Both the position numbers and the translations under genes were made by a program. A DNA stretch of 19,380 nucleotides, taken from the NCBI GenBank assembly GCA_965658725.1, contig CBFHUI010000053.1:1-19380 (forward strand), written 5' to 3'. The number at the start of each line of letters is the position of its first letter. The stretch's first letter is position 1. The notes beneath the pieces were generated by a model that saw only the letters and a program-made list of their open reading frames with translations, ran no database searches and had not been told where the DNA came from. This DNA comes from UBA7985 sp965658725 (GTDB lineage: Bacteria > Pseudomonadota > Alphaproteobacteria > UBA7985). This document shows, piece after piece, positions 7,130 through 15,249 of the stretch.

Positions 7130-7894
7130 TTAGGAGTCCGGCCCACTGCCGACCGATGCTGGCTCTGCCTGCGCTGCCAGACGGGTCGCAAGGAGCAGGG
7201 CTTCGGCGGCGACCGCCGCCGCAATAACAGCGGGTTCCTTGCCCCGGATCCCGGCGATCCCGATGGGCGTAATCAAGCGGCGCTGGCTCTGTTCGTCAAA
7301 CCCTGCCGCCTTGAGCTGACTGCGGAAGCGAGTGATCTTAGTGTCTGATCCAATCATGCCGATAAACGGGACGGTCTCGACGTCGCGGGCCAGCAGCGTG
7401 CTGACGATGGCGAGGTCAAGTTGGTGGTCGTGTGTCATGACGTAGTGGAGCGCGCCGGACTGACAGCGGCGCGCGTGCTCGGTCAGACTGGCTTGGTCGG
7501 CCGGGGTGCTGTCGCGCTCGTCCAGCCATGTCACGGCAAAGGGCAGGGGAGCCAGCGCGGTGGCGAGGGCGGTGCCAACATGACCGCCGCCGTAGATCAC
7601 CAGCGGTTGGTGCATCTCCTGCGGTGGGGGAAGCTTTCCGGCGCTCAGTGCGAGGCTGACAAAGCCGCCGCAGCACTGGTTCAGCGCGGGACCAAGCGGG
7701 AGGTCAAGCGTGGCGCTGGTCTCGCCTTGGGCCAGCATGTCTCTGGCGCGATCGATGGCGCGGAACTCGAGCGCGCCGCCCCCGATGGTGCCTTCGATCC
7801 GCTCAGCGCTGACCCACATCATCGTTCCCTGGTCGCGGGGCGTGCTGCCCAAGGCCTGACGGATCTCAACCGTGATCCACCCCGGCTCCGTCAT
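7130..7894 (-). CDS. xdhC: Xanthine dehydrogenase accessory protein XdhC
   Basis: XdhC binds molybdenum cofactor, promotes its sulfuration and delivers it to XdhB; it is not a subunit of the finished enzyme. The protein has 254 residues. The N-terminal XdhC/CoxI domain includes GTMMWVS and GTIGGGALEF (about 22-44). The C-terminal Rossmann-like domain includes VIYGGGHVGTALATALAPL, FIGMIGSDTKITRFRSQL and TPIGIAGIRGKEPAVIAAAVAAEALL. The start codon overlaps the xdhB stop by four bases (ATGA), so translational coupling in an xdhA-xdhB-xdhC order is likely, as in Rhodobacter capsulatus. The Cys pair CCGGF near residue 70 matches the conserved cofactor-binding region of the family. Confidence 0.93.
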   Translation of the reverse strand: MTEPGWITVEIRQALGSTPRDQGTMMWVSAERIEGTIGGGALEFRAIDRARDMLAQGETSATLDLPLGPALNQCCGGFVSLALSAGKLPPPQEMHQPLVIYGGGHVGTALATALAPLPFAVTWLDERDSTPADQASLTEHARRCQSGALHYVMTHDHQLDLAIVSTLLARDVETVPFIGMIGSDTKITRFRSQLKAAGFDEQSQRRLITPIGIAGIRGKEPAVIAAAVAAEALLLATRLAAQAEPASVGSGPDS

Positions 7895-10200
7895 AGCGCG
7901 TGCACGTGTTCCTGAGCGATGGTGCGCAGGATTTCTTCAGCCGTTGCGGGGGCGTTCAACTCCGGCCAGCGGCCAGGTGCGCTGAAGCTTGAAACAGCGT
8001 GCGCCAGTGCAGAATGAACGGACAGCGCCAGCATAAAGGGCGGCTCGCCCACGGCTTTGGACTTGAAGATCGTGTCTTCCCGGTTTTCGTTGTCGAACAA
8101 GTCGATATTCATCACGTCCGGGCGGTCGCTGGCGCAGGGGATTTTGTAGGTCGAAGGGGCATGGGTCAGGACGGTGCCGCGGGGGCTGTAGACCAGCTCC
8201 TCCATGGTCAGCCAGCCCATACCTTGAACAAAGCCGCCCTCGATCTGGCCCCGATCGATGTCCGGGTTCAGGGAGCGACCCACGTCGTGAAGAACATCCG
8301 CACGCACGACCCGATTTGCCCCGGTGAGCGTGTCGATCTCGACTTCCGATACAGCTGCGCCATAGCCGAAATAGAGGAAGGGGCGGCCATGTCCTGTAGC
8401 GGCGTCCCAGTCGATCTTGGGTGTGCGATAGTACCCTGTCGCTGACAGTGAAACCCGGCCCAGATAAGCGGCGCGGACGACTTCTTCAAAGCTCCAACTG
8501 CTGCCGTCTTCAGCCTCAACCCGGCCAGCAGTAAAGTGCAGCGATCCATCGATCCCCTTCGTCTCCCGCCAGAACGCGCTCAGTCGGTCGCGCAACTCGG
8601 TCGCTGCCAGTTTGGCAGCCCAGCCGTTGAGGTCAGAGCCCGAAGATGCAGCGGTCGCCGATGTGTTCGGTACCTTGTCGGTCCGGGTCGAGGTGATCTT
8701 TACCCGCTCCAGCGGCACGCCGAGGACTTCAGCAGCGACTTGCGCGACTTTGATGAATAGGCCCTGGCCCATTTCTGTTCCACCGTGGTTCAGCATGACC
8801 GAACCGTCCTTGTAGATGTTGATCAGCGCTCCGGCTTGATTGAGGAAGGACGTGGTGAACGAGATGCCAAAGCGCACGGGCGTCAGCGCGATGCCGCGTC
8901 GCACGGGTGAGCGACCCGCTTGAGCGTTGGCATCGATGATTGCGGCACGGCGCGCGCGGTAATCGGCGCTTTCTGCGAGTTGCGGGATGAGGGTGGGCAG
9001 GATGTTGTCTTCGATCGTCATGCCAAAAGGCGTCACGGCACGCTCGCCGCTGCCGTAAAGGTTGGCGAGGCGAACGTCGAGCGGGTCTCGATGGGTGGCA
9101 GCGGCGACTTTGTCGATGACGCGCTCGGCCAGCATCATGCCTTGCGGCCCGCCAAACCCCCGGAAGGCGGTGTTGGAAACCGTGTCCGTGCGCGCGCGCA
9201 GACTTGTCAGCTCCAGAGCAGGGTAAAAGTAGGCGTTATCGGCGTGGAACAGTGCGCGGTCGTTGATCGCGCGGCTGAGGTCGTGGCCATAGCCGCAGCG
9301 GCTGGCGAGGATGCCATCGACTCCGGCAATCCGCCCTTCGGCATCAAAGCCCACGCGGATGTCAGCGCGGAAGTCGTGGCGCTTGCCGGTCAGCACGAAA
9401 TCGTCGTCGCGGTCCAGCCGGAAGCGGACAGCTCTGCCCGTGCGCATCGCGCCCAGCGCGGCGATGACGGACAGCGGCGCGGCCTGGGTTTCTTTACCGC
9501 CGAAGGCTCCGCCCATGCGGCGGACTTCAACGGTCACTTCTGCCGCCGAGAGGTTCAACGCCGCGGCGACGAGATCCTGAATTTCGGAGGGGTGCTGGGT
9601 TGAGGAGACGATGTGCAGGCCATCGGCGCTGGGCAGGGCCAGACTGCCTTGGCCTTCGAGATAAAAGTGCTCCTGACCGCCGATATAAAGGCGGCTGGTT
9701 GCACTGTGTTCGGCGCGGCCGATTGCTGCGCTGACGTCGCCGCGCTTGAAAATGAGCGGGTCGTGCAGGAAGGAACCGGCCTCAACCGCTTCATCAACAG
9801 TGGTAAGCGCTGGCAACTCGGTGCTTTCCAGCGTGAAGAGACGCGCGGCCTTGCGGGCCTGTAAGCGGGTTTCGGCAAACACGCAGAACAGCGCTTGGCC
9901 GGGGAAGAGGACTTCGCCTTCGGCCAGCAGGGGTTCGTCGTGGATGACAGGGCCGGCGTTGTTCTCGCCGGGAATATCAGCGGCGGTGATGACATCGACC
10001 ACGCCTGGGGCTTGCCGGACAGCGCTCAGGTCGAGGGCGTCGATCCGGGCGCGGCCGACGCTCGCCAGACCGAAGCAGGCGTGCAGGGCGTTGGCAGGCG
10101 TGGGCAGGTCATCGACATAGGGCGCGGAACCGGTGACGTGTAGCGGGCCGCTGTCGTGCGGATGCGATTTGCTGACGATGGTGGTCGCGTTGTCGCTCAT
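7891..10200 (-). CDS. xdhB: Xanthine dehydrogenase molybdopterin-binding subunit XdhB
   Basis: This is the catalytic large subunit of a two-subunit xanthine dehydrogenase, oxidising hypoxanthine to xanthine and xanthine to urate. It has 769 residues. Moco-binding motifs are GGAFGGKETQA (230-240), AFRGFGGPQGMM in mid-protein and NHGGTEMGQGLFIKVAQVAAE further on. The catalytic glutamate is expected at E719 in KAVGEPPFMLALSV, the counterpart of the active-site Glu of bacterial XdhB. A longer reading frame exists upstream, but the ATG at 10200 overlaps the xdhA stop by four bases and gives the normal XdhB N-terminus. The extra 28 residues of the longer frame are Arg-rich and come from a shadow of xdhA. 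The gene is coupled to xdhA before it and xdhC after it. Confidence 0.95.
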   Translation of the reverse strand: MSDNATTIVSKSHPHDSGPLHVTGSAPYVDDLPTPANALHACFGLASVGRARIDALDLSAVRQAPGVVDVITAADIPGENNAGPVIHDEPLLAEGEVLFPGQALFCVFAETRLQARKAARLFTLESTELPALTTVDEAVEAGSFLHDPLIFKRGDVSAAIGRAEHSATSRLYIGGQEHFYLEGQGSLALPSADGLHIVSSTQHPSEIQDLVAAALNLSAAEVTVEVRRMGGAFGGKETQAAPLSVIAALGAMRTGRAVRFRLDRDDDFVLTGKRHDFRADIRVGFDAEGRIAGVDGILASRCGYGHDLSRAINDRALFHADNAYFYPALELTSLRARTDTVSNTAFRGFGGPQGMMLAERVIDKVAAATHRDPLDVRLANLYGSGERAVTPFGMTIEDNILPTLIPQLAESADYRARRAAIIDANAQAGRSPVRRGIALTPVRFGISFTTSFLNQAGALINIYKDGSVMLNHGGTEMGQGLFIKVAQVAAEVLGVPLERVKITSTRTDKVPNTSATAASSGSDLNGWAAKLAATELRDRLSAFWRETKGIDGSLHFTAGRVEAEDGSSWSFEEVVRAAYLGRVSLSATGYYRTPKIDWDAATGHGRPFLYFGYGAAVSEVEIDTLTGANRVVRADVLHDVGRSLNPDIDRGQIEGGFVQGMGWLTMEELVYSPRGTVLTHAPSTYKIPCASDRPDVMNIDLFDNENREDTIFKSKAVGEPPFMLALSVHSALAHAVSSFSAPGRWPELNAPATAEEILRTIAQEHVHAL

Positions 10201-11642
10201 GCCGCAGCCCCCTCGGGCTGGGCGTCGAGCGCGCTGAGCAGGGCGTCTTCGAGCAGGTTGCGGCTCACGGTAGTGCGGTACCATGCCGTTGCGCGCAGGT
10301 CGTCGATCGGGTCGAAGTCGTCGTCCAGCGCGGCCAGCGCAGCGGTTGCGGTCTCCAAGCTCACCGGCTTGCCCTCAAGCGCGGCGTTGGTGAAGGCCGC
10401 GAGCATCGGCGTGGCGGACATGCCGCCAAAGGCGATCCGCACATCGCGGAAGGTGCGGCCCTCGACCCGCCAGCTCAGCACCGCCATAACGGCGGAGATG
10501 TCCTGATCCTTGCGTTTGGAGACTTTGAGCGCGGCAAAGGTGCGGTCGTTTTCGCGCGGCGGGATTGTGATGGCGGTCAGCACTTCGTTCGCCCCGAGAA
10601 CGGTTTTCTTGTAGCCGGTAAAGAACTCGGAGAGCGGGACCGACCGCGTGCCCAGCACCGAAGAAAGCTCCACGCTGGCATTGAGCGCGAGGAAGACTGG
10701 CGGGCCGTCGCCGATGGGGCTGGCATTGACGATGTTTCCACCGATGGTCGCTTGCTGGCGGATTTGCTTGGAGGCAAAGCGTTGGAACCAGTCTTCGCCT
10801 TCCGGGATCACTTGGCGCAAGAGCGGCCATGCTTGCTCGTAGCTCGCTCCGCCGCCGATGACCAAGGTACCGTCGGGGCGGAAGGTGACGGCGGTCATCT
10901 CCGGGACGCGGGTGGTCGAAATCAGGTGGGGGAAGTCTTGCAAGTCCTTGTTCAGCCAAAGTCCCAGTTCGGTTGTCCCGGCGACCAGAACGGCGTCAGG
11001 GTTGTCTGCGCGGGCCTGGAGCAGCGCTTTGAGCGAAACCGGTGCGTCGTAGTCATGGTCTTGGGCGGCGTAGAACAGGCCCAGATCGGCGGGCAGGGCA
11101 CGGAACCATGCGGTGGCGGCGGCTTCCTTTGCAGCAAAGGCAGGATCGCGCGGGGCAGCAGCGCTGTCGTGGGCGGCTTCAAGAATGGGGCCGTAGCCCG
11201 TGCAGCGGCACAGGTTCCCGGCGATGTAGCTTTCTGCTTGCTCTGCCGGCGCACCATCGAGATGCAGGGCGGCCAGCGACATCACAAACCCCGGTGTGCA
11301 GAACCCGCACTGGGAACCGTGACGGCGGACCATGGCGTCCTGAACCGGGTGCAGGTTGCCTGCGCCGTCGCCCAGTTCTTCCACCGTGACAACCCAATGC
11401 CGATGCACGGCGGGAAGCAGGGTGATGCAGGCGTTGACCGCGCGATAGATCACGCGCTCCCCCAGCGGGTCAAAGTGCGCGAGCAGAACCGTGCAGGCCC
11501 CGCAGTCGCCTTCGTTGCAGCCTTCCTTAGTGCCAGTCAGTGCTCGCTCGTCGCGCAGGTAATCGAGCAACGTGGTCGTCGGATCCACCGCTTCGATGCG
11601 CTGCGCTTGTCCAGCAAGAAAGAATTCGAGAACCGTGCTCAA
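10197..11642 (-). CDS. xdhA: Xanthine dehydrogenase FeS/FAD subunit XdhA
   Basis: This is the small subunit of XdhAB, in which the two [2Fe-2S] clusters and the FAD domain are fused. It has 481 residues. Cluster ligands are C42, C47, C50 and C72 (EGCNEGDCGACTV ... NAC), then C112, C115, C145 and C147 (SQCGFCTPGFVMS and AGNLCRCTGYGPI). The FAD domain follows with LVAGTTELGLWLNKDL (about 220) and QQATIGGNIVNASPIGD. The FAD domain makes NAD the likely acceptor, by family knowledge. The start is a TTG 6 bases past the hiuH stop; a GGGGGAG ribosome site lies inside the last hiuH codons, 10 bases upstream. No ATG or GTG sits near the expected N-terminus, so this uncommon start seems real. The gene is probably in an operon hiuH-xdhA-xdhB-xdhC(-guaD). 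Confidence 0.95.
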   Translation of the reverse strand: MSTVLEFFLAGQAQRIEAVDPTTTLLDYLRDERALTGTKEGCNEGDCGACTVLLAHFDPLGERVIYRAVNACITLLPAVHRHWVVTVEELGDGAGNLHPVQDAMVRRHGSQCGFCTPGFVMSLAALHLDGAPAEQAESYIAGNLCRCTGYGPILEAAHDSAAAPRDPAFAAKEAAATAWFRALPADLGLFYAAQDHDYDAPVSLKALLQARADNPDAVLVAGTTELGLWLNKDLQDFPHLISTTRVPEMTAVTFRPDGTLVIGGGASYEQAWPLLRQVIPEGEDWFQRFASKQIRQQATIGGNIVNASPIGDGPPVFLALNASVELSSVLGTRSVPLSEFFTGYKKTVLGANEVLTAITIPPRENDRTFAALKVSKRKDQDISAVMAVLSWRVEGRTFRDVRIAFGGMSATPMLAAFTNAALEGKPVSLETATAALAALDDDFDPIDDLRATAWYRTTVSRNLLEDALLSALDAQPEGAAA

Positions 11643-11648
11643 GGCCTT

Positions 11649-11999
11649 CTAGCTCCCCCGATAAGTCGAGTAGCCGTAAGGGCTGAGCAGCAAGGGGACG
11701 TGATACTTCTCCGAAGCATCAAAAACGCGGAAGACCAGTGGAACCTCATCCAGAAATAAATCGGCTGCCTCCATGCTGTGGACCCGCTGCAAGTAAGCCC
11801 CTGCCTGAAACACCAGCTTATAAGTGCCTTCGACCATGGTTTGCGGGGTGAGCAAGGGCGCATCAACGCGGCCATCGCCGTTGGTGGTGGCCATCGACAG
11901 TGACCGCTCTCCGCCATCCAGCGCAAAAAGCTCAAGATCTAGGCCAATGGCTGGTTTTCCGGTCGATAAATCAAGCACATGCGTTGTGAGCGTTCCCAA
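11649..11999 (-). CDS. hiuH: 5-Hydroxyisourate hydrolase (transthyretin-like)
   Basis: Hydrolyses 5-hydroxyisourate to OHCU in urate breakdown. The 116-residue length is typical. The N-terminal LTTHVLD motif supplies the active-site His, the central GDGRVD the Arg, and the protein ends with the defining C-terminal tetrapeptide YRGS, preceded by YHVPLLLSPYGYST. Two TTG codons compete as start. The TTG at 12005 is directly abutted by the AGGGAGA ribosome site, which is too close, whereas the TTG at 11999 has it at 7 bases and yields the family N-terminus MGTLTTHVLD, so 11999 is preferred. It is the first gene of the minus-strand xdh operon and divergent from puuE. It could also be named uraH or pucM. 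Confidence 0.93.
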   Translation of the reverse strand: MGTLTTHVLDLSTGKPAIGLDLELFALDGGERSLSMATTNGDGRVDAPLLTPQTMVEGTYKLVFQAGAYLQRVHSMEAADLFLDEVPLVFRVFDASEKYHVPLLLSPYGYSTYRGS

Positions 12000-12062
12000 G
12001 GACAATCTCCCTGTGTCATCTTTGGCGAGAGCTTTTCACAGCTCCCTTGACGAGGCAAGGCA

Positions 12063-12095
12063 GACTGTGGCGCTAATGCACTTTGACGCACAGTC
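12063..12095. promoter_or_regulatory. Operator-like inverted repeat in the hiuH/puuE divergent region
   Basis: GACTGTG (12063-12069) and CACAGTC (12089-12095) are perfect inverted half-sites separated by 19 bases, a centre-to-centre distance of 26 bases. They sit between the divergent hiuH and puuE genes, upstream of the puuE ribosome site. TTGACG (12047-12052) just to the left could be a -35 element for puuE, with AT-containing CGCTAA 18 bases further. A shared repressor of the two purine operons could bind here; this is inferred from position and symmetry alone. Confidence 0.4.
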
Positions 12096-12117
12096 ATCCT
12101 GAAAGGAGCCAGTTGCA

Positions 12118-13053
12118 ATGACCATGACACCAGATTATCCGCGTGATCTCATCGGCTATGGGGCCCAACCGCCTCATCCGCAGTGGCCGAACGAGGCCCG
12201 GATCGCGGTGCAGTTCGTGGTCAACTACGAGGAAGGCGGGGAGAACTGTATCCTTCATGGCGATCCGGCTTCTGAAGCGTTCCTGAGCGAAATTGTCGGC
12301 GCGGATGCGCGCGCAGGCGTGCGCCACATGAACATGGAAAGCATCTACGAATACGGCTCCCGCGCGGGGTTCTGGCGCCTGCACCGGATGTTCACCAGCC
12401 GCCGCATGCCTGTGACAGTCTTTGGTGTGGCCACCGCTCTGGCGCGTCATCCTGAAGCGGTTGCCGCGATGAAGGCGGCAGATTGGGAGATTGCGTCCCA
12501 CGGGCTGAAGTGGATCGAACATCAATACATGGACATCGATGAAGAACGCCGACAGGTGGCCGAGGCGATGGCCGTGCACGAAGCGGCAACCGGGGAGCGG
12601 CCCTTGGGCTGGTACACGGGCCGATCATCCGAGAACAGCCGGGAACTTACCGCTGAGATCGGCGGCTTCCTGTACAACGCGGACAGCTACGCCGACGAGT
12701 TGCCCTACTGGGAAGCGACCCGATCTGGCCCGCAGCTGATTGTTCCCTACACGCTCGACGCCAACGACATGCGCTTTGCGACCAATCAGGGCTTCAACAG
12801 CGGTGATCAGTTCTTCGCCTACCTGCGCGACAGCTTCGATGTGCTCTATGCCGAGGGCGAGACCGCGCCGAAAATGATGTCGATTGGTCTGCACTGCCGC
12901 CTTGTAGGGCGTCCGGGGCGGGCGGCAGCGCTGATGCGGTTCCTTGATTACGTGCAGGGGCATGAGCGGGTTTGGGTTGCCACCCGCGCGGATATCGCCC
13001 GGCACTGGCACGCAACTTTTCCCTATGAAGAGCGAGCAGTCGATGCAGCTTGA
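12118..13053 (+). CDS. puuE: Allantoinase PuuE (polysaccharide deacetylase-like, cofactor-independent)
   Basis: Hydrolyses allantoin to allantoate. This is the PuuE class, a carbohydrate-esterase-4 fold protein unrelated to the zinc-dependent amidohydrolase AllB. The 311 residues fit. Family signatures are YPRDLIGYGAQPPHPQWPNEARIAVQFVVNYEEGGE read as blocks within residues 7-42, EIASHGLKWIEH around residue 128, and LGWYTGRSSENSRELTAEIGG (about 160-185), followed by SIGLHCRLVGRPGRAAALMRFLDY near the C-terminus. AAAGGAG (12102-12108) lies 9 bases before the ATG, a strong ribosome site that fixes this start. The gene heads the plus-strand unit puuE-uraD-alc and overlaps uraD, so the three are almost certainly co-translated. 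Confidence 0.94.
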   Translation: MTMTPDYPRDLIGYGAQPPHPQWPNEARIAVQFVVNYEEGGENCILHGDPASEAFLSEIVGADARAGVRHMNMESIYEYGSRAGFWRLHRMFTSRRMPVTVFGVATALARHPEAVAAMKAADWEIASHGLKWIEHQYMDIDEERRQVAEAMAVHEAATGERPLGWYTGRSSENSRELTAEIGGFLYNADSYADELPYWEATRSGPQLIVPYTLDANDMRFATNQGFNSGDQFFAYLRDSFDVLYAEGETAPKMMSIGLHCRLVGRPGRAAALMRFLDYVQGHERVWVATRADIARHWHATFPYEERAVDAA

Positions 13054-13558
13054 CGCCGTTAACGCGCTGAGCGCCGCTGCCTTCGAGGAAGCCTTTTGCG
13101 ACATCGCCGAAGAAAGCCCCTGGGTCGCTGCAACAGCGCACTCGCAAGCGCCGTTTGCCAGCGTTCAGGCCGTGATCGATGCCTTTACCGCTGCGCTCAT
13201 GGACGCGGATGACGAAGACCGCCTCGCGGTGATTTGCGCGCACCCGGATTTAGCCGGTAAGCTGGCGGCAGCGGGCCGTTTGACCGAAGACAGCACGGCT
13301 GAGCAAGCCTCCGCCGGGCTCAACAGCCTGACCGACGAAGAGCGCGAAAGCTTCACCGCGCTGAATGAGACATACAAGGCGCGCTTTGGTTTTCCCTTTA
13401 TCCTTGCGGTCAAAGGTGCGAGCAAAGCGCAAATTCTGGCGAGTTTCCGTGACCGCTTGCCCCGGGACCGCGCCACTGAATTTGGCGAAGCGCTCCGGCA
13501 GGTGTGCCGGATCATGACCTTTCGCCTCACAGACCGACTTTCCGAAGGATCCTCCTAA
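13043..13558 (+). CDS. uraD: 2-Oxo-4-hydroxy-4-carboxy-5-ureidoimidazoline (OHCU) decarboxylase
   Basis: Decarboxylates OHCU, the HiuH product, to S-allantoin, the PuuE substrate. It has 171 residues from the preferred start. Diagnostic motifs are the catalytic-histidine block AHPDLAGKL (H67), the EQASAGLNSLTDEE stretch, and LNETYKARFGFPFILAVKG, all standard for OHCU decarboxylases. Two close ATGs are possible, at 13025 (six residues longer) and at 13043. GAAGAG lies 10 bases before 13043, so that one is preferred. Either start overlaps the end of puuE. The stop shares one base with the alc start (TAATG). A still longer in-frame extension reaches back into puuE and is not credible. Confidence 0.93.
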   Translation: MQLDAVNALSAAAFEEAFCDIAEESPWVAATAHSQAPFASVQAVIDAFTAALMDADDEDRLAVICAHPDLAGKLAAAGRLTEDSTAEQASAGLNSLTDEERESFTALNETYKARFGFPFILAVKGASKAQILASFRDRLPRDRATEFGEALRQVCRIMTFRLTDRLSEGSS

Positions 13559-14607
13559 TGACCGACGCCGCCAATATCCTTCACGCCGAACGCGAAGTCC
13601 CCGACTTCGCCGCGCGTTACCCCAACCTTGCCAATCCCCGATTGGGCGCAGAGGTTATCTCTGTGACCGACGAGTTCTTTGCCGAGCGCTCGCGTCTGAT
13701 CAAGCCAGAGGAAGCGGTCTTTCACCCCGACCTCTACGACGACCACGGCAAGTGGATGGATGGCTGGGAGTCCCGGCGGCGGCGGAGCGGGGGCAATGAC
13801 CACGCGCTGATCAAGCTGGGCGGGCCGACTGTGGTGCGCGCGATCAACATCGATACGGCCTTCTTCACCGGCAACTTCCCCCACGCTGCGCGCGTGCTTG
13901 GGGCTTATCACGAAGGTGAAGGCGAGCCAGCCCCGACCCGTTACCGCACGCTGGTCGATATGGCCAAACTTGGCCCCGACGCGCCGCATTGGTTTGAGGT
14001 CTCCCACGCCGAGCCCGTAACCCATCTGCGGTTGGACATGTATCCTGACGGCGGTATTGCCCGGCTTCGCGTGCACGGCATCCCGGTCTCTGAACCGACC
14101 ACGGAAGAGACGGGCGTGCGGGAGCTGTCTTCGATCCTCAAAGGCGGGCGCGTTCTGGCTTTCAACGACAGTCACTACGGCAACCCCGAAGTGCTGCTTT
14201 ACCCCGACAAAGGCCTGAACATGGGCGATGGATGGGAAACGCGGCGGCGGCGGGAGCCCGGCTTTGACTGGATCATCATCGCGCTCGGCGAAGCAGGTGT
14301 TCTTGACCACATGATCGTTGATACCGCGCACTATAAGGGCAACTTCCCCGCTTCGTGCTCGATGAATGGCCGCTTGCTTAGTGGGGCGGATATCGCGCTG
14401 CTAGACAATCCCGATGCCCTCAAAGCCGACAGTCAGTTCTGGCCCGAACTGCTGCCCAGCCAGCCGTTGAGCGCTGATGCGGAACACCGCTTTGACGCGA
14501 CGGCGCTGAATGCCGGTGAGCCGATCAACGTGGTGCGCTTCAACATCGTGCCCGACGGCGGGGTCTCGCGCTTGCGGCTGTTTGGCCGGACCACGCCGCT
14601 GGCCTGA
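13558..14607 (+). CDS. alc: Allantoicase
   Basis: Hydrolyses allantoate to ureidoglycolate and urea. The 349 residues consist of two similar allantoicase domains. The internal duplication is visible: WMDGWESRRRR with INIDTAFFTGNFP in the first half (from about residue 66) and GDGWETRRRR with MIVDTAHYKGNFP in the second (from about residue 223). Each half also ends with a similar segment, LDMYPDGGIARLRVHG and FNIVPDGGVSRLRLFG. The ATG at 13558 overlaps the uraD stop by one base and is preceded by GAAGGA at 8 bases; an upstream in-frame ATG at 13504 lies inside uraD and is rejected. The stop abuts the allA stop exactly. Confidence 0.95.
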   Translation: MTDAANILHAEREVPDFAARYPNLANPRLGAEVISVTDEFFAERSRLIKPEEAVFHPDLYDDHGKWMDGWESRRRRSGGNDHALIKLGGPTVVRAINIDTAFFTGNFPHAARVLGAYHEGEGEPAPTRYRTLVDMAKLGPDAPHWFEVSHAEPVTHLRLDMYPDGGIARLRVHGIPVSEPTTEETGVRELSSILKGGRVLAFNDSHYGNPEVLLYPDKGLNMGDGWETRRRREPGFDWIIIALGEAGVLDHMIVDTAHYKGNFPASCSMNGRLLSGADIALLDNPDALKADSQFWPELLPSQPLSADAEHRFDATALNAGEPINVVRFNIVPDGGVSRLRLFGRTTPLA

Positions 14608-15117
14608 TCAGACCTGAAGCTCGACCGCTTCCCAGTTCTCGGGAAAGAAGAACTCTTCGAGGTTCGAGGCCGGATCGGCCCGGTCCACGACGAGGAACTG
14701 CTGCGTGCCGCTTCGGACGATGTTCGGATGGTGCCAGACCCCGGCGGCGAAGTTGATCCCCTGACCCGGTGCAACCTCGAACGCGCGCAAGCTGCGTGGG
14801 TCGGGTTCGTTCTGCCCCCGCGCCACAACCACATAGAACCCTGACAGCGCTGTTGTCCCGATGGGGATGAACGACTGGGAGCCCAGCGGGTGGCGCTCCA
14901 GCATCTTGATCCGCAAAGGTAGACCAAAGCTGCGGGTCTCGAAGATCGATAGCAACACGGCTTCCCCTTCGGCCTGCACTGTACTCAAACCATGATAGCG
15001 CTGGGTGAAGCCGTCGTTGATGGCGTAGGTCGGGTGATCGAGTCGACCCGTCTCCAGCACATCGCCGAAAGGGGCAAAACTCTGCTGGGTCAGGGGTTCG
15101 GGTAAGAGTGTTTTCAT
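14608..15117 (-). CDS. allA: Ureidoglycolate lyase
   Basis: Splits ureidoglycolate into glyoxylate and urea, the last carbon-skeleton step of this pathway. It is a cupin-fold protein of 169 residues, the usual AllA length. Typical stretches are PLTQQSFAPFGDVLE at the N-terminus, ERHPLGSQSFIPIGT (about 72-86), and PGQGINFAAGVWHHPN followed by FLVVDRADPASNLEEFFFP near the C-terminus. It is the only ring-opening pathway gene on the opposite strand to puuE-uraD-alc, facing alc with no spacer. The start ATG faces the dioxygenase gene across a 132-base divergent region that may hold promoters for both. Some annotations call the family ureidoglycolate hydrolase. Confidence 0.93.
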   Translation of the reverse strand: MKTLLPEPLTQQSFAPFGDVLETGRLDHPTYAINDGFTQRYHGLSTVQAEGEAVLLSIFETRSFGLPLRIKMLERHPLGSQSFIPIGTTALSGFYVVVARGQNEPDPRSLRAFEVAPGQGINFAAGVWHHPNIVRSGTQQFLVVDRADPASNLEEFFFPENWEAVELQV

Positions 15118-15249
15118 GCGGTGTCCAAGGGCTTTGTTTCCCTCACCTTAGCCAAATCGCGCCGCGCCGTCGCGTGCGGAAAAGCTGCCTGACCTGAGCG
15201 TGGCATCAGAGCGCAAAATCGATACCTTTTTCAGACAGGGAGTGAGGTC

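Noticed and set aside
8920..9603. A 227-codon plus-strand frame inside xdhB
   Set aside because: Antisense shadow of the XdhB coding frame; no ribosome site or recognisable motif.
10201..10284. N-terminal extension of XdhB by 28 residues
   Set aside because: The extension is Arg/Pro-rich and lies wholly within xdhA; the ATGA overlap at 10197-10200 gives a standard coupled start.
10752..11759. A 335-codon open frame on the plus strand opposite xdhA and hiuH
   Set aside because: It runs across two well-supported genes in antisense and shows no family motif; long antisense frames are common here because of codon bias.
13555..14331. A 258-codon minus-strand frame opposite allantoicase
   Set aside because: The plus-strand frame shows the duplicated allantoicase domains clearly; the antisense frame has none.
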